This document shows positions 51,768 to 60,582 of a stretch of 64,000 bases of DNA, piece by piece (position 1 is the stretch's first letter; every line of letters begins with the position of its first letter). Under the pieces are notes generated by a model. That model made no database searches. It was not told the DNA's origin and was given only the letters and a program-made list of their open reading frames with translations. The translations under genes and the position numbers were made by a program. This DNA is from Pseudomonadota bacterium (GTDB lineage: Bacteria > Bdellovibrionota > Bacteriovoracia > Bacteriovoracales > Bacteriovoracaceae): contig JAIYDC010000146.1 in the NCBI GenBank assembly GCA_027487685.1, positions 19,371 to 83,370 on the forward strand, in the 5' to 3' direction.

Positions 51768-52898
51768 TCAGTGCTTGATATTTCCCGAGGAGAATACATT
51801 GAAGATCCTTCCGAAAGGAGGCGATGGGGGACTTAGCTTTAAGATCTCTTTATCCCGCCCCTTCGGATTCATTTCTTCGATGGTAATCGGAGACCCCAGG
51901 TCGATTGAAAGAAGCAGCGCCTCGATAATTCTCACATCCACGAGACCCTCCTCTCCAGACATTTCAGGCCGTCTTTTCTTTTGGATGCAGTCAGAGAAAT
52001 ACGTGATCTCCGGAGCGAACTGATCGCGGCGTGAAAATTTTTTTGTTGTAATTTTGTGATCCTCATAGATCTTTAGGGTGCGCGTCGACTCGAACTGGTA
52101 GGCCTTCTCCAGGCGCAAGCGTCCCTTGGTGCCAATGAGGTCAAAATCCGCTGTGGCGAAGGCACCGAAGCTGACGGTAAAGGTTGCTATCCGTCCTTCG
52201 GGAAATTTTAGGATGCAACTGACGGATTCGTCGGTCCGCTTAAACCGCGAGTCCCTCGTCCGATCTGAGAGAGCGAAAACCTCGATTGGCCTGGCCCTAA
52301 AAAGTTGCCTAGCGGCATTGATGCAGTAGATACCAATGTCGTAGAGGGGACCTCCCCCTCGTTCGACTTCTTCGAGCCGAATGTTGCTTGGGTCACGGAC
52401 CTGGAGTGTAAAGACAGAGTTAAAGACCTTGAGCTCCCCGAGGCGCTTGGTGTGAGCTGCGCTGAGTGCTGCCAGATTTGCGGGCTCAAGATGAAGGCGA
52501 TAACCCACCATCAAAAACACTTTGTGCTTCTCAGCTTCCGCGATCATCGAAAGGCAGTCCTCGGCAGTCACGGCCAGTGGCTTCTCGCAAAGGACGTGGA
52601 CGCCATGCTTGGCCGCCATCTCCATCAGATGGCGGTGATGGGCATTCGGTGTGGAGATGTATACCGCATCGATTTCCCCACGCTTCAGGCAGTCCTCAAA
52701 TTCTGTATAGTGGTAACGTTTTGCGACGCCATAGAGTTCCCCGAGGCGCTGGAGTTTTTCGGCGTCACCAGAAACAAGGACCTCTAGACTTGAGTTCCCT
52801 CGTGCTTTCCGAAAGGCCGGCAGTACGGCATGTTGGGCAATTTCTCCCAGACCTATGACTGCGTAGCGGATAATCCTATTTGGCCGTTTGAGAAGCAT
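51768..52898 (-). CDS. Gfo/Idh/MocA family oxidoreductase
   Basis: A 376-aa NAD(P)-dependent sugar dehydrogenase-like enzyme. The Rossmann motif is YAVIGLGEIAQHAVLPAF, followed by YISTPNAHHRHLMEMA and the conserved EKPLAV with the catalytic Lys (LCEKPLAVTAED). Its C-terminal domain has GGGPLYDIGIYCINAAR. It resembles glucose-fructose oxidoreductase and related sugar dehydrogenases. ATG at 52898 is used: AGGAGG stands eight nt upstream, and the longer ORF to 53012 adds unrelated text. Substrate not readable. Confidence 0.93.
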   Translation of the reverse strand: MLLKRPNRIIRYAVIGLGEIAQHAVLPAFRKARGNSSLEVLVSGDAEKLQRLGELYGVAKRYHYTEFEDCLKRGEIDAVYISTPNAHHRHLMEMAAKHGVHVLCEKPLAVTAEDCLSMIAEAEKHKVFLMVGYRLHLEPANLAALSAAHTKRLGELKVFNSVFTLQVRDPSNIRLEEVERGGGPLYDIGIYCINAARQLFRARPIEVFALSDRTRDSRFKRTDESVSCILKFPEGRIATFTVSFGAFATADFDLIGTKGRLRLEKAYQFESTRTLKIYEDHKITTKKFSRRDQFAPEITYFSDCIQKKRRPEMSGEEGLVDVRIIEALLLSIDLGSPITIEEMNPKGRDKEILKLSPPSPPFGRIFNVFSSGNIKH

Positions 52899-53022
52899 CT
52901 CTTCATCCTCCTGGGCTCGAGAACTTTGCAAAGGGAATGCCACAGGTAAGTCTTGAAATACATGGTCATCAAGTGGGGAAGATGAGGACGGCCGGGGAAG
53001 TTTGACGGCCAATGCGGGCGGC

Positions 53023-53796
53023 CTAGTAGTCCACCGTTAAAAAGTACTTCAAGAGTTCTCTCAGGTTTGCGATGTGACCTCTCAAATGCTCCTTTTGTTT
53101 TTTCAAAAGGGTCGGCACGATCTTCTTTAAGATCTCGAGATTCTTGTTATCCAGGAGAACTTCCTTCTGGTAGGCGGCGAAGGTGTTCTCAATCTTTTCC
53201 TTGCGTGATTCCTGCGATCGATCTTCTTTAAAGATGATCTTAAGTTCCTGCTGAAGTTTTATTCTTCGGTCTAGCCGTTGCCGTGCCCTAGAGTGAAAGT
53301 AGTCTTTATAGGTCCGCACAAGCTGCTTTTGAGGTCCTGTGATGGAGCCAAAAGCGCGGGTGAAGCTTTCCTCGATATCATCCATCCGGTCCTCTTTCTC
53401 TTTTTTTAAAAACTTCCGATTTTCATCCTCAAGTGTTTCAAACATTTCCTCCTGCTGCTTCTGGTCCAAACGGGCCATCTGGGTAGCGATCAGCCCCGAA
53501 AAGTCACGGGCGATAATCGCATAAAAGCCCTCGAGCTTCTGGTACGTCCCCCCCAGCTTTTCTGGCGCGGTGACGTCGATCTGATCGATGACTGGCAGGA
53601 GATCTTGGGCGACGGTTTTTTCCTGATTTAAGAAAGAGACGATATCTTTATTTAAGAGTTTTTTTTGATCAGAGTACAAGGGAAGGCGGCGAGTGATCTG
53701 ATAGGAGAGGAGTTTGTCGGCGTTATCCAACGCCAGCTCCTGCATACCGCAGCCGTAACATAGAAAGCATAAGACAAAGGCGAATGTTAATTTCAT
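53023..53796 (-). CDS. DUF6279-like lipoprotein
   Basis: A 257-aa protein with a lipobox (LCYGC, Cys16). The segment LDNADKLLSYQITRRL is the YxNADxLL-type start I associate with DUF6279. The rest is a long charged helical stretch with coiled-coil character (MARLDQKQQEEMFETLEDEN, EDRMDDIEESFTRAFGSI). A periplasmic helical rod anchored by its lipid is the likely form. The gene stands beside the divergent PilZ-type gene. Function unknown. Confidence 0.72.
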   Translation of the reverse strand: MKLTFAFVLCFLCYGCGMQELALDNADKLLSYQITRRLPLYSDQKKLLNKDIVSFLNQEKTVAQDLLPVIDQIDVTAPEKLGGTYQKLEGFYAIIARDFSGLIATQMARLDQKQQEEMFETLEDENRKFLKKEKEDRMDDIEESFTRAFGSITGPQKQLVRTYKDYFHSRARQRLDRRIKLQQELKIIFKEDRSQESRKEKIENTFAAYQKEVLLDNKNLEILKKIVPTLLKKQKEHLRGHIANLRELLKYFLTVDY

Positions 53797-53920
53797 GGTA
53801 AACCCCGGAAACCATTATGACATGATCACATATGAATAGGTATGGGCGAAGCGTTCTTGAGAGGCAGAGTCGGTTGTTGAGAGAGAATTTGTCAAATGCA
53901 GACAATTCTAGGAAGCTTAT

Positions 53921-54610
53921 ATGATGAACATCGCAGATAACTACAGGTCAACCTACGACAATAGGGAAATCGTTCGCATCTTTCAACGGTCTTCGATCCT
54001 CGAAGATAATGTCCTCTGGCAGTCTCATGGCCTGGGAAGGACCGTCATCCCAATCCAGCATTTTGAGATCGATTTCGTGAACCGCGAGGTGGTCGTGAGC
54101 TTTAATTCTCGGCGCTATAACGTCACTCGCGAGCTCCCTCTTTTCGTTAAGCTCGAGTACCGAACCACGGTTTTTAAAGTGAATGAATTTCGAGATGATT
54201 CCCAGTCTCTTTCCTTTTCTCTTCCCCGTGAAATCAAAACTCTCGAGCTTCGCACCTACCCGCGACAGCAGTTTCCAACCAACCGGGATTACACAGTTGC
54301 ACTTAAGCCATCCCTGACCGGTGCTCGAGATACAGGAAATGAGATCGAGGTCCGTGCGGTGGATGTCTCGCGCTATGGCCTAGGACTTTTTATCTCTGAG
54401 CACAACCGCTCGTTTCTCAAAAACAATCGCATCCTCTGGCTCACAAAGCTCGGGGAGCATAAGCTTCAGTACCCGATCTTGGGGGAAGTGGTTTACATCA
54501 ACACCGAAGTCGAGCCGCGGCGGGAGTCGCGCCGGGCCAAGGAGTTGAAAGTTGGCCTGAAGCTGTCTGGCGTTCTTCCACCGGATGTTTTTAACGCTTT
54601 TATTGTGTGA
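53921..54610 (+). CDS. PilZ-domain protein, YcgR-like
   Basis: A 229-aa cytosolic protein. The N-terminal half is YcgR-N-like (IVRIFQRSSILEDNVLWQSHG, RYNVTRELPLFVKLEYRTTVF). The C-terminal PilZ domain has RTYPRQQFP (an RxxxR motif) and VDVSRYGLGLFIS (DxSxxG), so c-di-GMP binding is plausible. Such proteins often control flagella or envelope enzymes. It ends seven nt before the M23-type peptidase gene, which may be its target or just its operon partner. ATG at 53921 or 53924. Confidence 0.82.
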   Translation: MMNIADNYRSTYDNREIVRIFQRSSILEDNVLWQSHGLGRTVIPIQHFEIDFVNREVVVSFNSRRYNVTRELPLFVKLEYRTTVFKVNEFRDDSQSLSFSLPREIKTLELRTYPRQQFPTNRDYTVALKPSLTGARDTGNEIEVRAVDVSRYGLGLFISEHNRSFLKNNRILWLTKLGEHKLQYPILGEVVYINTEVEPRRESRRAKELKVGLKLSGVLPPDVFNAFIV

Positions 54611-54617
54611 GGTCCCT

Positions 54618-55589
54618 ATGAAATTCGTGCTTCTCCTTCTTCTCATAGTCGCGACTTCTGTCCAGGCCCATGAGAAGGAACTCCGGACCCGTGCCGATGG
54701 TTTCGCCACAGCTTCATTTGCCGCTCAGAGGCAGCATCCCTGGCCCTTTCCTCTGTTATCCATCGGGCACAGCATGCAGTCCTACCAGGACTACGGAGGT
54801 TCTCCATACTGGCATGACGGTCTTGATATCCGTTCAAGGATTGATCAGCCTATCTCTGCCGCCGCTGGAGGTGTTGTCGTCAACATTGAGAACTATGTCC
54901 TTGGAAACCCCCTTTATTGGGAAGTTGCCATTCGAGACGACGAAGGTTTTGTTTGGAAGTATCACCACGTGGATCGGGGGACGATCCCTCAGGAGATCCT
55001 CGCCGCCTTGAAAAGCGGGGAGAGAATTCCGGCCGGTGCGTTGATTGGGAATGTGGTCCCCTGGCCGGTTACGACTTTTGGCGAACGGTACCACCACCTT
55101 CACCTCCTGGTGGTTGCCAAGGACGGACTCTACGTGAATCCATTTCTTCTTTTAGAAACCCTGGCCGATACTAAGCCTCCGGTGATTAATCGAATCGGGA
55201 TTCATCAAAATCACCGTCCGCTGGAGTCGGCCCAAGTGCGGGGGCCTCATGGACTGTTCGTTGAGGCCAGTGATCTTACCCTCCACGATAAGTTCATACT
55301 TCCTCCCTATAAGATTACCTACCGGATTAATCAGGGTGAGGAGCGGCTTTTATGGGAGTTCATTCATCTCCCGGGTGGGACGAGTGACACGCTTTACATC
55401 AATGATTTCTATCTCGATGGCACCTGCGGAAATTATCAGTGCCGGAAATTTTTCTTCAATCTCACTTTCACCAAAGAAGACCCTCGGGGGAAGCTTTCAC
55501 TTCCCCCGGGCCAACATACCGTCGACGTGACAGTTGAGGATATCGTCGGCAACCGGACTAGTGAAACTTTTCAGTGGCGAGTGCTTTAA
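54618..55589 (+). CDS. M23-family peptidase-like protein
   Basis: A 323-aa protein with a signal peptide (MKFVLLLLLIVATSVQA). The zinc motif is H66xxxD70 in YWHDGLDIRS, with HxH as H160-L-H162 in RYHHLHLLV. The M23 fold acts on peptidoglycan cross-links. A C-terminal Ig-like beta domain (KITYRINQGEERLLWEF, HTVDVTVEDIVGN) follows. It is 7 nt after the PilZ gene, so it is expected in that operon. Peptidoglycan or cell-wall remodelling of self or prey is inferred. Its end overlaps the opposite transporter gene by 32 nt. Confidence 0.85.
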   Translation: MKFVLLLLLIVATSVQAHEKELRTRADGFATASFAAQRQHPWPFPLLSIGHSMQSYQDYGGSPYWHDGLDIRSRIDQPISAAAGGVVVNIENYVLGNPLYWEVAIRDDEGFVWKYHHVDRGTIPQEILAALKSGERIPAGALIGNVVPWPVTTFGERYHHLHLLVVAKDGLYVNPFLLLETLADTKPPVINRIGIHQNHRPLESAQVRGPHGLFVEASDLTLHDKFILPPYKITYRINQGEERLLWEFIHLPGGTSDTLYINDFYLDGTCGNYQCRKFFFNLTFTKEDPRGKLSLPPGQHTVDVTVEDIVGNRTSETFQWRVL

Positions 55590-56751
55590 CGGTAACGTTC
55601 CGAAGTCCTAGGACTGCGATGTAACCGTAGCAGACAACCGGGATCATGAAGGCCAGGCGGAAGCCGTGGCTGTCGACAATCTGTCCGGTGAGCACCGGAA
55701 CGAGGGCACCACCGAGGATCGCTGTGGCCAGGAGCCCGGATCCCTTCTGGGCGTCTCCGCCGTTGAGGTCTTTAATGCCCAGAGTGAAGATCGTGGGGAA
55801 CATGATCGAATTACACAGACCCACGAGGATCATCGTATAAACGGAAACAAGACCAGTGGAGTTGACTGAAATCAAGATGAGGGAGATGGCCAGCACGGCG
55901 TGGACTGAAAGGACTTTACCTGGGGCATATTCACGCAGGGTAAAGATTCCAATGAAGCGGCCTACCATTGCTCCACCCCAATAGATGGCGACATAGGTCG
56001 CGGCTTCCGTCTCGGGCATGGGCATGAGGTCAATGATGTAGTTTACGAGGAAGGTCCCGATGGCAACCTCGGCTCCCACGTAAGTGAAGATACCGAGCAT
56101 TCCCAGAAGAAGGCCTTGGTCTTTCAGGACTTTTTTCCATGAGCCTTCAGATGTTTCTTCTGTTGACTCGATAGGAGGAAGTTTCATCTTATAAAGGGCA
56201 ATCGCGATAACGACGAGAACCACGGCGATCAGGAGATACGGGTAACGAACTGCCGCCGCATCAGTGGTTTTCTCGAGGCTTCGGAGGATGAAATAAGAGC
56301 CGAAAAAGGGGGCCAGGAACGTGCCGAAAGAATTGAACGCCTGAACCATGGTGAGTCGTGAGGAAGCTGATTCCTTGGTGCCAATGACTGAAACATAAGG
56401 ATTGGCAGCAACCTGCAGGAGGACTACGCCGGAAGCAAGGATGAAGAGGGCCAGAAGGAAGAGGCCATAAATATGGAATGAGACCGCCGGGAAAAACATC
56501 AGGCATCCCAGGGCAGTAACCACAAAGCCCAGAACCATGCCCTGCTGGTAGCCCACCCGTTCGATGATCCGGCTGGCGGGGATGGAGGTGAGGCCATAGG
56601 CACCGAAGAAGCAAAACTGGATCAGGGCCGCTTGACCGTAGGTGAGGTTAAAAACTTGCTTTAGGTAGGGGACAAGGATGTCATTTAAGCAGGTGATAAA
56701 ACCCATCATGAAAAATAACACAGTGAGTGAGGTCAGGGCCTTCTTATACAT
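55558..56751 (-). CDS. FucP/GluP-type MFS sugar transporter
   Basis: A 397-aa protein with 12 membrane helices. The opening LTSLTVLFFMMGFITCLNDIL and later LLQVAANPYVSVIGTKES, RLTMVQAFNSFGTFLAPFFG and FPTIFTLGIKDL match the fucose/glucose/galactose H+ symporter group (FucP, GluP). It imports a sugar with a proton, probably glucose/galactose, but the exact sugar cannot be read. It lies 59 nt downstream of the secreted 791-aa gene and overlaps the M23 gene end. Confidence 0.9.
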   Translation of the reverse strand: MYKKALTSLTVLFFMMGFITCLNDILVPYLKQVFNLTYGQAALIQFCFFGAYGLTSIPASRIIERVGYQQGMVLGFVVTALGCLMFFPAVSFHIYGLFLLALFILASGVVLLQVAANPYVSVIGTKESASSRLTMVQAFNSFGTFLAPFFGSYFILRSLEKTTDAAAVRYPYLLIAVVLVVIAIALYKMKLPPIESTEETSEGSWKKVLKDQGLLLGMLGIFTYVGAEVAIGTFLVNYIIDLMPMPETEAATYVAIYWGGAMVGRFIGIFTLREYAPGKVLSVHAVLAISLILISVNSTGLVSVYTMILVGLCNSIMFPTIFTLGIKDLNGGDAQKGSGLLATAILGGALVPVLTGQIVDSHGFRLAFMIPVVCYGYIAVLGLRNVTVKALATEKFH

Positions 56752-56810
56752 GGTGCGTCCTTTTTGAAAAACGCCCCCACTAGATCATGTTTGCCCTGGA
56801 TTGTGAAGAA

Positions 56811-59186
56811 TCATGCGCGAAGGCGTCGGAGAAAACTCTCGAGCTGAGGTCTGATCCTCTCGGCCTCTCTTTGGTCCCCGGATTCTAGCAAGAGGTTGAA
56901 CCCTTGGGCCGGATTGAACTGGATCCGGAAGTTCATAGAACGGACCTGGAGCACGAAATTGTTATTGTTCCGGAGCAGGACTTTTAAGAGCTGGGTTTCA
57001 GGGTCGTTGCCGCTGATTTTGCTGTTTAAGATTTCAGCGAGGGTGACGCGTGAGTCTTCACCGATGTTGAGCGCCACTCGGGTGAGTTCTGCTCCTTGCG
57101 CAGCGTTGGCTGCTCGAGCAGTGTCCGTTGGCGATTGCCCGCGGGCCCCCGCCATTCCCAAAAGGGCCCGGTTCATCTCTTTATTGCGCCAGTCTTGGAG
57201 CTGCGTTGGTGTATCGGAAATGCCGGCGGGATTACGTCCTGTTCCGGGGAGGTCGTTGAGGACACTCCGGGTCACTGGGGTCTCAGTCCTAGGACCTCTG
57301 ATTTGATCCGCAAGATTTACTTCCTGGGCAGGGGTCAAAGGTTGATTTTGTGCGCTGAAAGCATCTCTTACTACTTGCCGGGCCTCTATAGTACTCGGTG
57401 GTTGCCCGGGAGGAAGTGCCCCCAGCCGTCGGCGGAGTTCGTCCTGGACTTTACGGAGGTCCTCGGGGTCATTGACTACGCCGTTGAGGTCAGGCTCGGT
57501 GTTTGTTCGGGCCGCTGCTGCGCTGGCGACAGGAGAAGCCTCATTAGAGGGAGGAAGAAACGTGGCCTGTGATGCTGGTGCACGCTCTCGATCCCGTGGG
57601 TTATCCCTTTGGGCCGTCTCACGCTCGGACCGAGTTTCCGCAGTGCGATCTGCTCCTGAGCTGTTTGGGGCATCATGTTCTTCGCTAGCAACTCTGGCAA
57701 GATATTCAGGATGGCGCTCCTGGACTTGAGGTAGCTCAACGTAGGATCCATCCCTGCGAGTGAGAAGACCGTTCGCAATCAGCACCTCACGGCCTTTCGG
57801 GTCGACCCCGGTGGCGTCCCCGACCATAGAGCGGAGGAGTTCGCGAGCGGAGTCGTTGGTGGAGTTCGCGAGGCGGGCCTCGGGGGAGTTTGGGTTCCGG
57901 AGTTGTTGGAGTTTTCGGAAGATGCGGCAGTTAAATGTTCCAGCGGTGCAGGTTTGTTCGGTCATGCCGCAAAGCAGGTTTTGAAGGCCTCCAATGTCTT
58001 TCCTGTGCCGATGAGATCTAAAGGTATCGTATGGGAGTTCTCTTTGTTCAGGATCTAGACCCATTCCGATCTCTTGGTTTTCACGGGTGAGGCTCGTCGC
58101 CGCTGCATCCGGAACCCGCGGACATAATCTAAGGAACTGAAGGTTACCTGTGATGAGCTCTTCAGACGCTGCGAGCTCTTCCTCAGATTGGGGCAGTTCT
58201 GATGCTGTGAGGCGGGTAAAATTTGTGCCCGGATCGAGGTCGAGTTTGCCGCTTTCGAAATTCTCTGAACAAAGAGCACGTTTGATAGCGGTGAAAGACT
58301 TTTCGCAGTTCTCTGCTAATTGTCGGTCTAGCCGATCTCCGGCAGTTCTATTATAGAGTGCCTCTCTGAGCCGAGCAGGGGATTGAGGGGCCCGGATTGA
58401 CGAAAGAAAGCCGATCGCCTGGGCGGGTGTAGAAAAAGCTGTATTCAAAAGTGGATGAACTTTTAAATTATTTCTTAGTTCACTTATGTCGCCTTGATAG
58501 TTCCTAGAAAATTCGGGTGACAGGAAAAATTCCTCCATGGAGGAATAGCGGTTAGGAGGTACATTTTGGAAAGCACGAATGAGCGCGGGTGAGAACATCT
58601 CCTCCAGAGCTGAACTTTGTAGATAAAGGATATGGCGCTCGGGGACGAAACATGCCGGGGTGTTTCGTGTTAGAAGAGTTGGCTCCGGTCTTACGTTTGG
58701 ATCTGTCGCAAGGATGCGGGCCAGCTCGTTGGCCGTTTCACGAGTGATATCTCTCAGCAGCGGTGATTCTCGAAGTAGACGTGTTGCTGCTTCCGAACCA
58801 CAGCCATTCATAAAGTCTTGGGGGCCTTTGATCTGACAACTGCGCCGCGACTGCTCTAAAGAGGATCCTGTATTAGGCAGAGTGGCGAGCTTTGCGGCCT
58901 CGAGAAGATTGTGGGAAACGCTCTTCCTATACTCCTCAAGAGCTGATTTAAGAAATTTCTCCTGCGTCTCCTGAAGCGAGAGCTGAGGGGCCCGGCCAGG
59001 GTAGCGGCGTAGAAAGTTAGAACCACAGTCTCTACAGGCCTCTGCTCGGATACGACTCCGAATGCAGTTCGGTAAGGCGAGCTCCCCTGCCGCTTGTGTC
59101 AAGGGTGTCTGTTCGTCACAATTCTCATCTGTAGCGAGAGCAGGTATCGAAAGCTGAATAAGGATGAGGAGTAAAAGGCTTTTCAC
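56811..59186 (-). CDS. large exported protein with DENCDE start, unknown family
   Basis: A 791-aa protein with signal peptide (MKSLLLLILIQLSIPALA) followed by TDENCDEQTPLT. The Cys-rich first 150 residues (CIRSRIRAEACRDCGSN) and a mid-region of acidic and helical text are followed by a disordered Arg/Glu/Ala-rich linker near 480-600 (TAETRSERETAQRDNPRDRE) and a helical C-terminal domain. No motif is recognised. It should be periplasmic or secreted. The stop of the preceding gene overlaps its start by four nt, and the two share the DENCDE N-terminus, so they are a duplicated pair in one operon. Confidence 0.68.
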   Translation of the reverse strand: MKSLLLLILIQLSIPALATDENCDEQTPLTQAAGELALPNCIRSRIRAEACRDCGSNFLRRYPGRAPQLSLQETQEKFLKSALEEYRKSVSHNLLEAAKLATLPNTGSSLEQSRRSCQIKGPQDFMNGCGSEAATRLLRESPLLRDITRETANELARILATDPNVRPEPTLLTRNTPACFVPERHILYLQSSALEEMFSPALIRAFQNVPPNRYSSMEEFFLSPEFSRNYQGDISELRNNLKVHPLLNTAFSTPAQAIGFLSSIRAPQSPARLREALYNRTAGDRLDRQLAENCEKSFTAIKRALCSENFESGKLDLDPGTNFTRLTASELPQSEEELAASEELITGNLQFLRLCPRVPDAAATSLTRENQEIGMGLDPEQRELPYDTFRSHRHRKDIGGLQNLLCGMTEQTCTAGTFNCRIFRKLQQLRNPNSPEARLANSTNDSARELLRSMVGDATGVDPKGREVLIANGLLTRRDGSYVELPQVQERHPEYLARVASEEHDAPNSSGADRTAETRSERETAQRDNPRDRERAPASQATFLPPSNEASPVASAAAARTNTEPDLNGVVNDPEDLRKVQDELRRRLGALPPGQPPSTIEARQVVRDAFSAQNQPLTPAQEVNLADQIRGPRTETPVTRSVLNDLPGTGRNPAGISDTPTQLQDWRNKEMNRALLGMAGARGQSPTDTARAANAAQGAELTRVALNIGEDSRVTLAEILNSKISGNDPETQLLKVLLRNNNNFVLQVRSMNFRIQFNPAQGFNLLLESGDQREAERIRPQLESFLRRLRA

Positions 59187-59788
59187 AACTCGGACCGGTA
59201 CTTGGCCCCGGCATTGCGGAGCCGGGTGAAATATGATCTGAAGCGCGCATTCTCTGTGCCCTGGGAGTTATCGATTCTGGCCTTAAGATAGTCAAGAGGA
59301 GTCATATTGTCTGATGCATCAACCTTATTCAGGTTGACCCTCCAGATCGCTACGTTTTCGATGAGGTCATCAAATAGACTACTGATCGCGAATTTGATCA
59401 GACCCCCATTATTCACCCCGAAGCTCGTGCTATTGCAAATAAGGGTACTTTCGAGTTGTTGCCACATTCGCTGGATCTTCTGGTTCTGAACGGCCTCGGA
59501 GTCCCCTGGGATGTTGACACAAGAGGCTTCGAGAATCTTCCGCTCGTACTCAAAGTTGTAATGGGGGGCGAGTGGCTGAGGATCTCGAACCCGCTCAGAG
59601 ATACTCATACAAATATGGCGAAGCCTGCTCGCATCCGGGGCATTCGGGCATCGATTCGCCGTCGCCATCTGCGCCACCCTAATCACCGGCGCCAGGGCTG
59701 ACTGACCTGAAGGAGTCTCATCACAGTTCTCATCGTTCGCAACGACCGGAGCGGATAGGAGGAGGAATACTAGAGTGAGTTTTCTCAT
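59183..59788 (-). CDS. exported protein with DENCDE start, unknown family
   Basis: A 201-aa protein with signal peptide (MRKLTLVFLLLSAPVVA), then NDENCDETPSGQSALAPV, which echoes the start of the 791-aa protein. The mature part has Cys at 20, 48, 60, 91 and 118 and a helical domain (IRVAQMATANRCPNAPDA, FAISSLFDDLIENVAIWR). It is predicted to be periplasmic. It overlaps the 791-aa gene by four nt. The function is not known; the pairing suggests a complex or a shared pathway. Confidence 0.65.
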   Translation of the reverse strand: MRKLTLVFLLLSAPVVANDENCDETPSGQSALAPVIRVAQMATANRCPNAPDASRLRHICMSISERVRDPQPLAPHYNFEYERKILEASCVNIPGDSEAVQNQKIQRMWQQLESTLICNSTSFGVNNGGLIKFAISSLFDDLIENVAIWRVNLNKVDASDNMTPLDYLKARIDNSQGTENARFRSYFTRLRNAGAKYRSEL

Positions 59789-59889
59789 CTTCAGTCCTAG
59801 GAAAGTAATTTAGTACTTGTCTCTTCGGACGCCGAGGGTCAATCTTTACGGGTTTATTCCCCATAGGAATTTTGGACTGGAGTTGCCAA

Positions 59890-60582
59890 ATGCCGTACCT
59901 GATTGCTCAGCCAATTCTCGAGACAACCAAGGCGCTTTGGGGCGAGGGCTTTGCCTACCGCCGCGAGAATCTCTACTCAATTCTTCCCGGATCACTCCCT
60001 CCCGTGAACTACGACACCCATGTCCTGAACTCCCATAGCCTGACCCATATTGAGGCCCAGAAACATGTCGTTGCTGGCGGAAAGGACATGGATCACTACT
60101 TCCGGCACCCGGAACATTTCTTCGGCCCAGCGGTGGTGGTGAAGCTTCCTGGAGATCGGTATCACCCGCATTGGGAGGTGAGCGCGGGAGAGCTTCGAGA
60201 GAATCTCGATCGCGTTCTGGCAGGGAGGCCCTTTCCGGGGAAGCTCCTTCTGACGACGGCACAGACGCCTAAGACACCTGCCGGCCATCATGATCCAGCA
60301 GCGATCCTCACTCTTTCTCCCGAGGCCGCAAATGAGCTGGTGGCACTCCCGAATTTCTCCCTCTTCGGGACCACGTGGAAGTCGAGCGACTATTGTCCCG
60401 GCTCTTCAGAGCGTCCCGTTCATAAGATTCTTCTAAGCGCGGGTGCGATCCTGGAGTGCCTCGAGATGGCCCATGTGCCCGAGGGAATCTATTTTCTCTC
60501 TACGTTTCCTCTGCCCATCGCCGGAGCAAGCGAGTCGCCGGCATGCCCGGTGCTCTTCACTCGCGAGGAGCTCGTCTTCTAG
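59890..60582 (+). CDS. cyclase-family (kynurenine formamidase-like) hydrolase
   Basis: A 230-aa metal-dependent hydrolase of the cyclase superfamily. The metal-site pattern HxxTHxExxxH is in LNSHSLTHIEAQKHVVAGGKD, where most members read HxGTHxDxxxH, so a Glu stands for Asp. Later text includes FFGPAVVVKLPGD, LLLTTAQTPK and FGTTWKSSDYCPGSSERPVHKILL, in which the last segment has a conserved His. Members act on N-formylkynurenine or other small amides. The ATG at 59890 has GGAG upstream. It is convergent with the symporter gene by four nt. Confidence 0.78.
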   Translation: MPYLIAQPILETTKALWGEGFAYRRENLYSILPGSLPPVNYDTHVLNSHSLTHIEAQKHVVAGGKDMDHYFRHPEHFFGPAVVVKLPGDRYHPHWEVSAGELRENLDRVLAGRPFPGKLLLTTAQTPKTPAGHHDPAAILTLSPEAANELVALPNFSLFGTTWKSSDYCPGSSERPVHKILLSAGAILECLEMAHVPEGIYFLSTFPLPIAGASESPACPVLFTREELVF

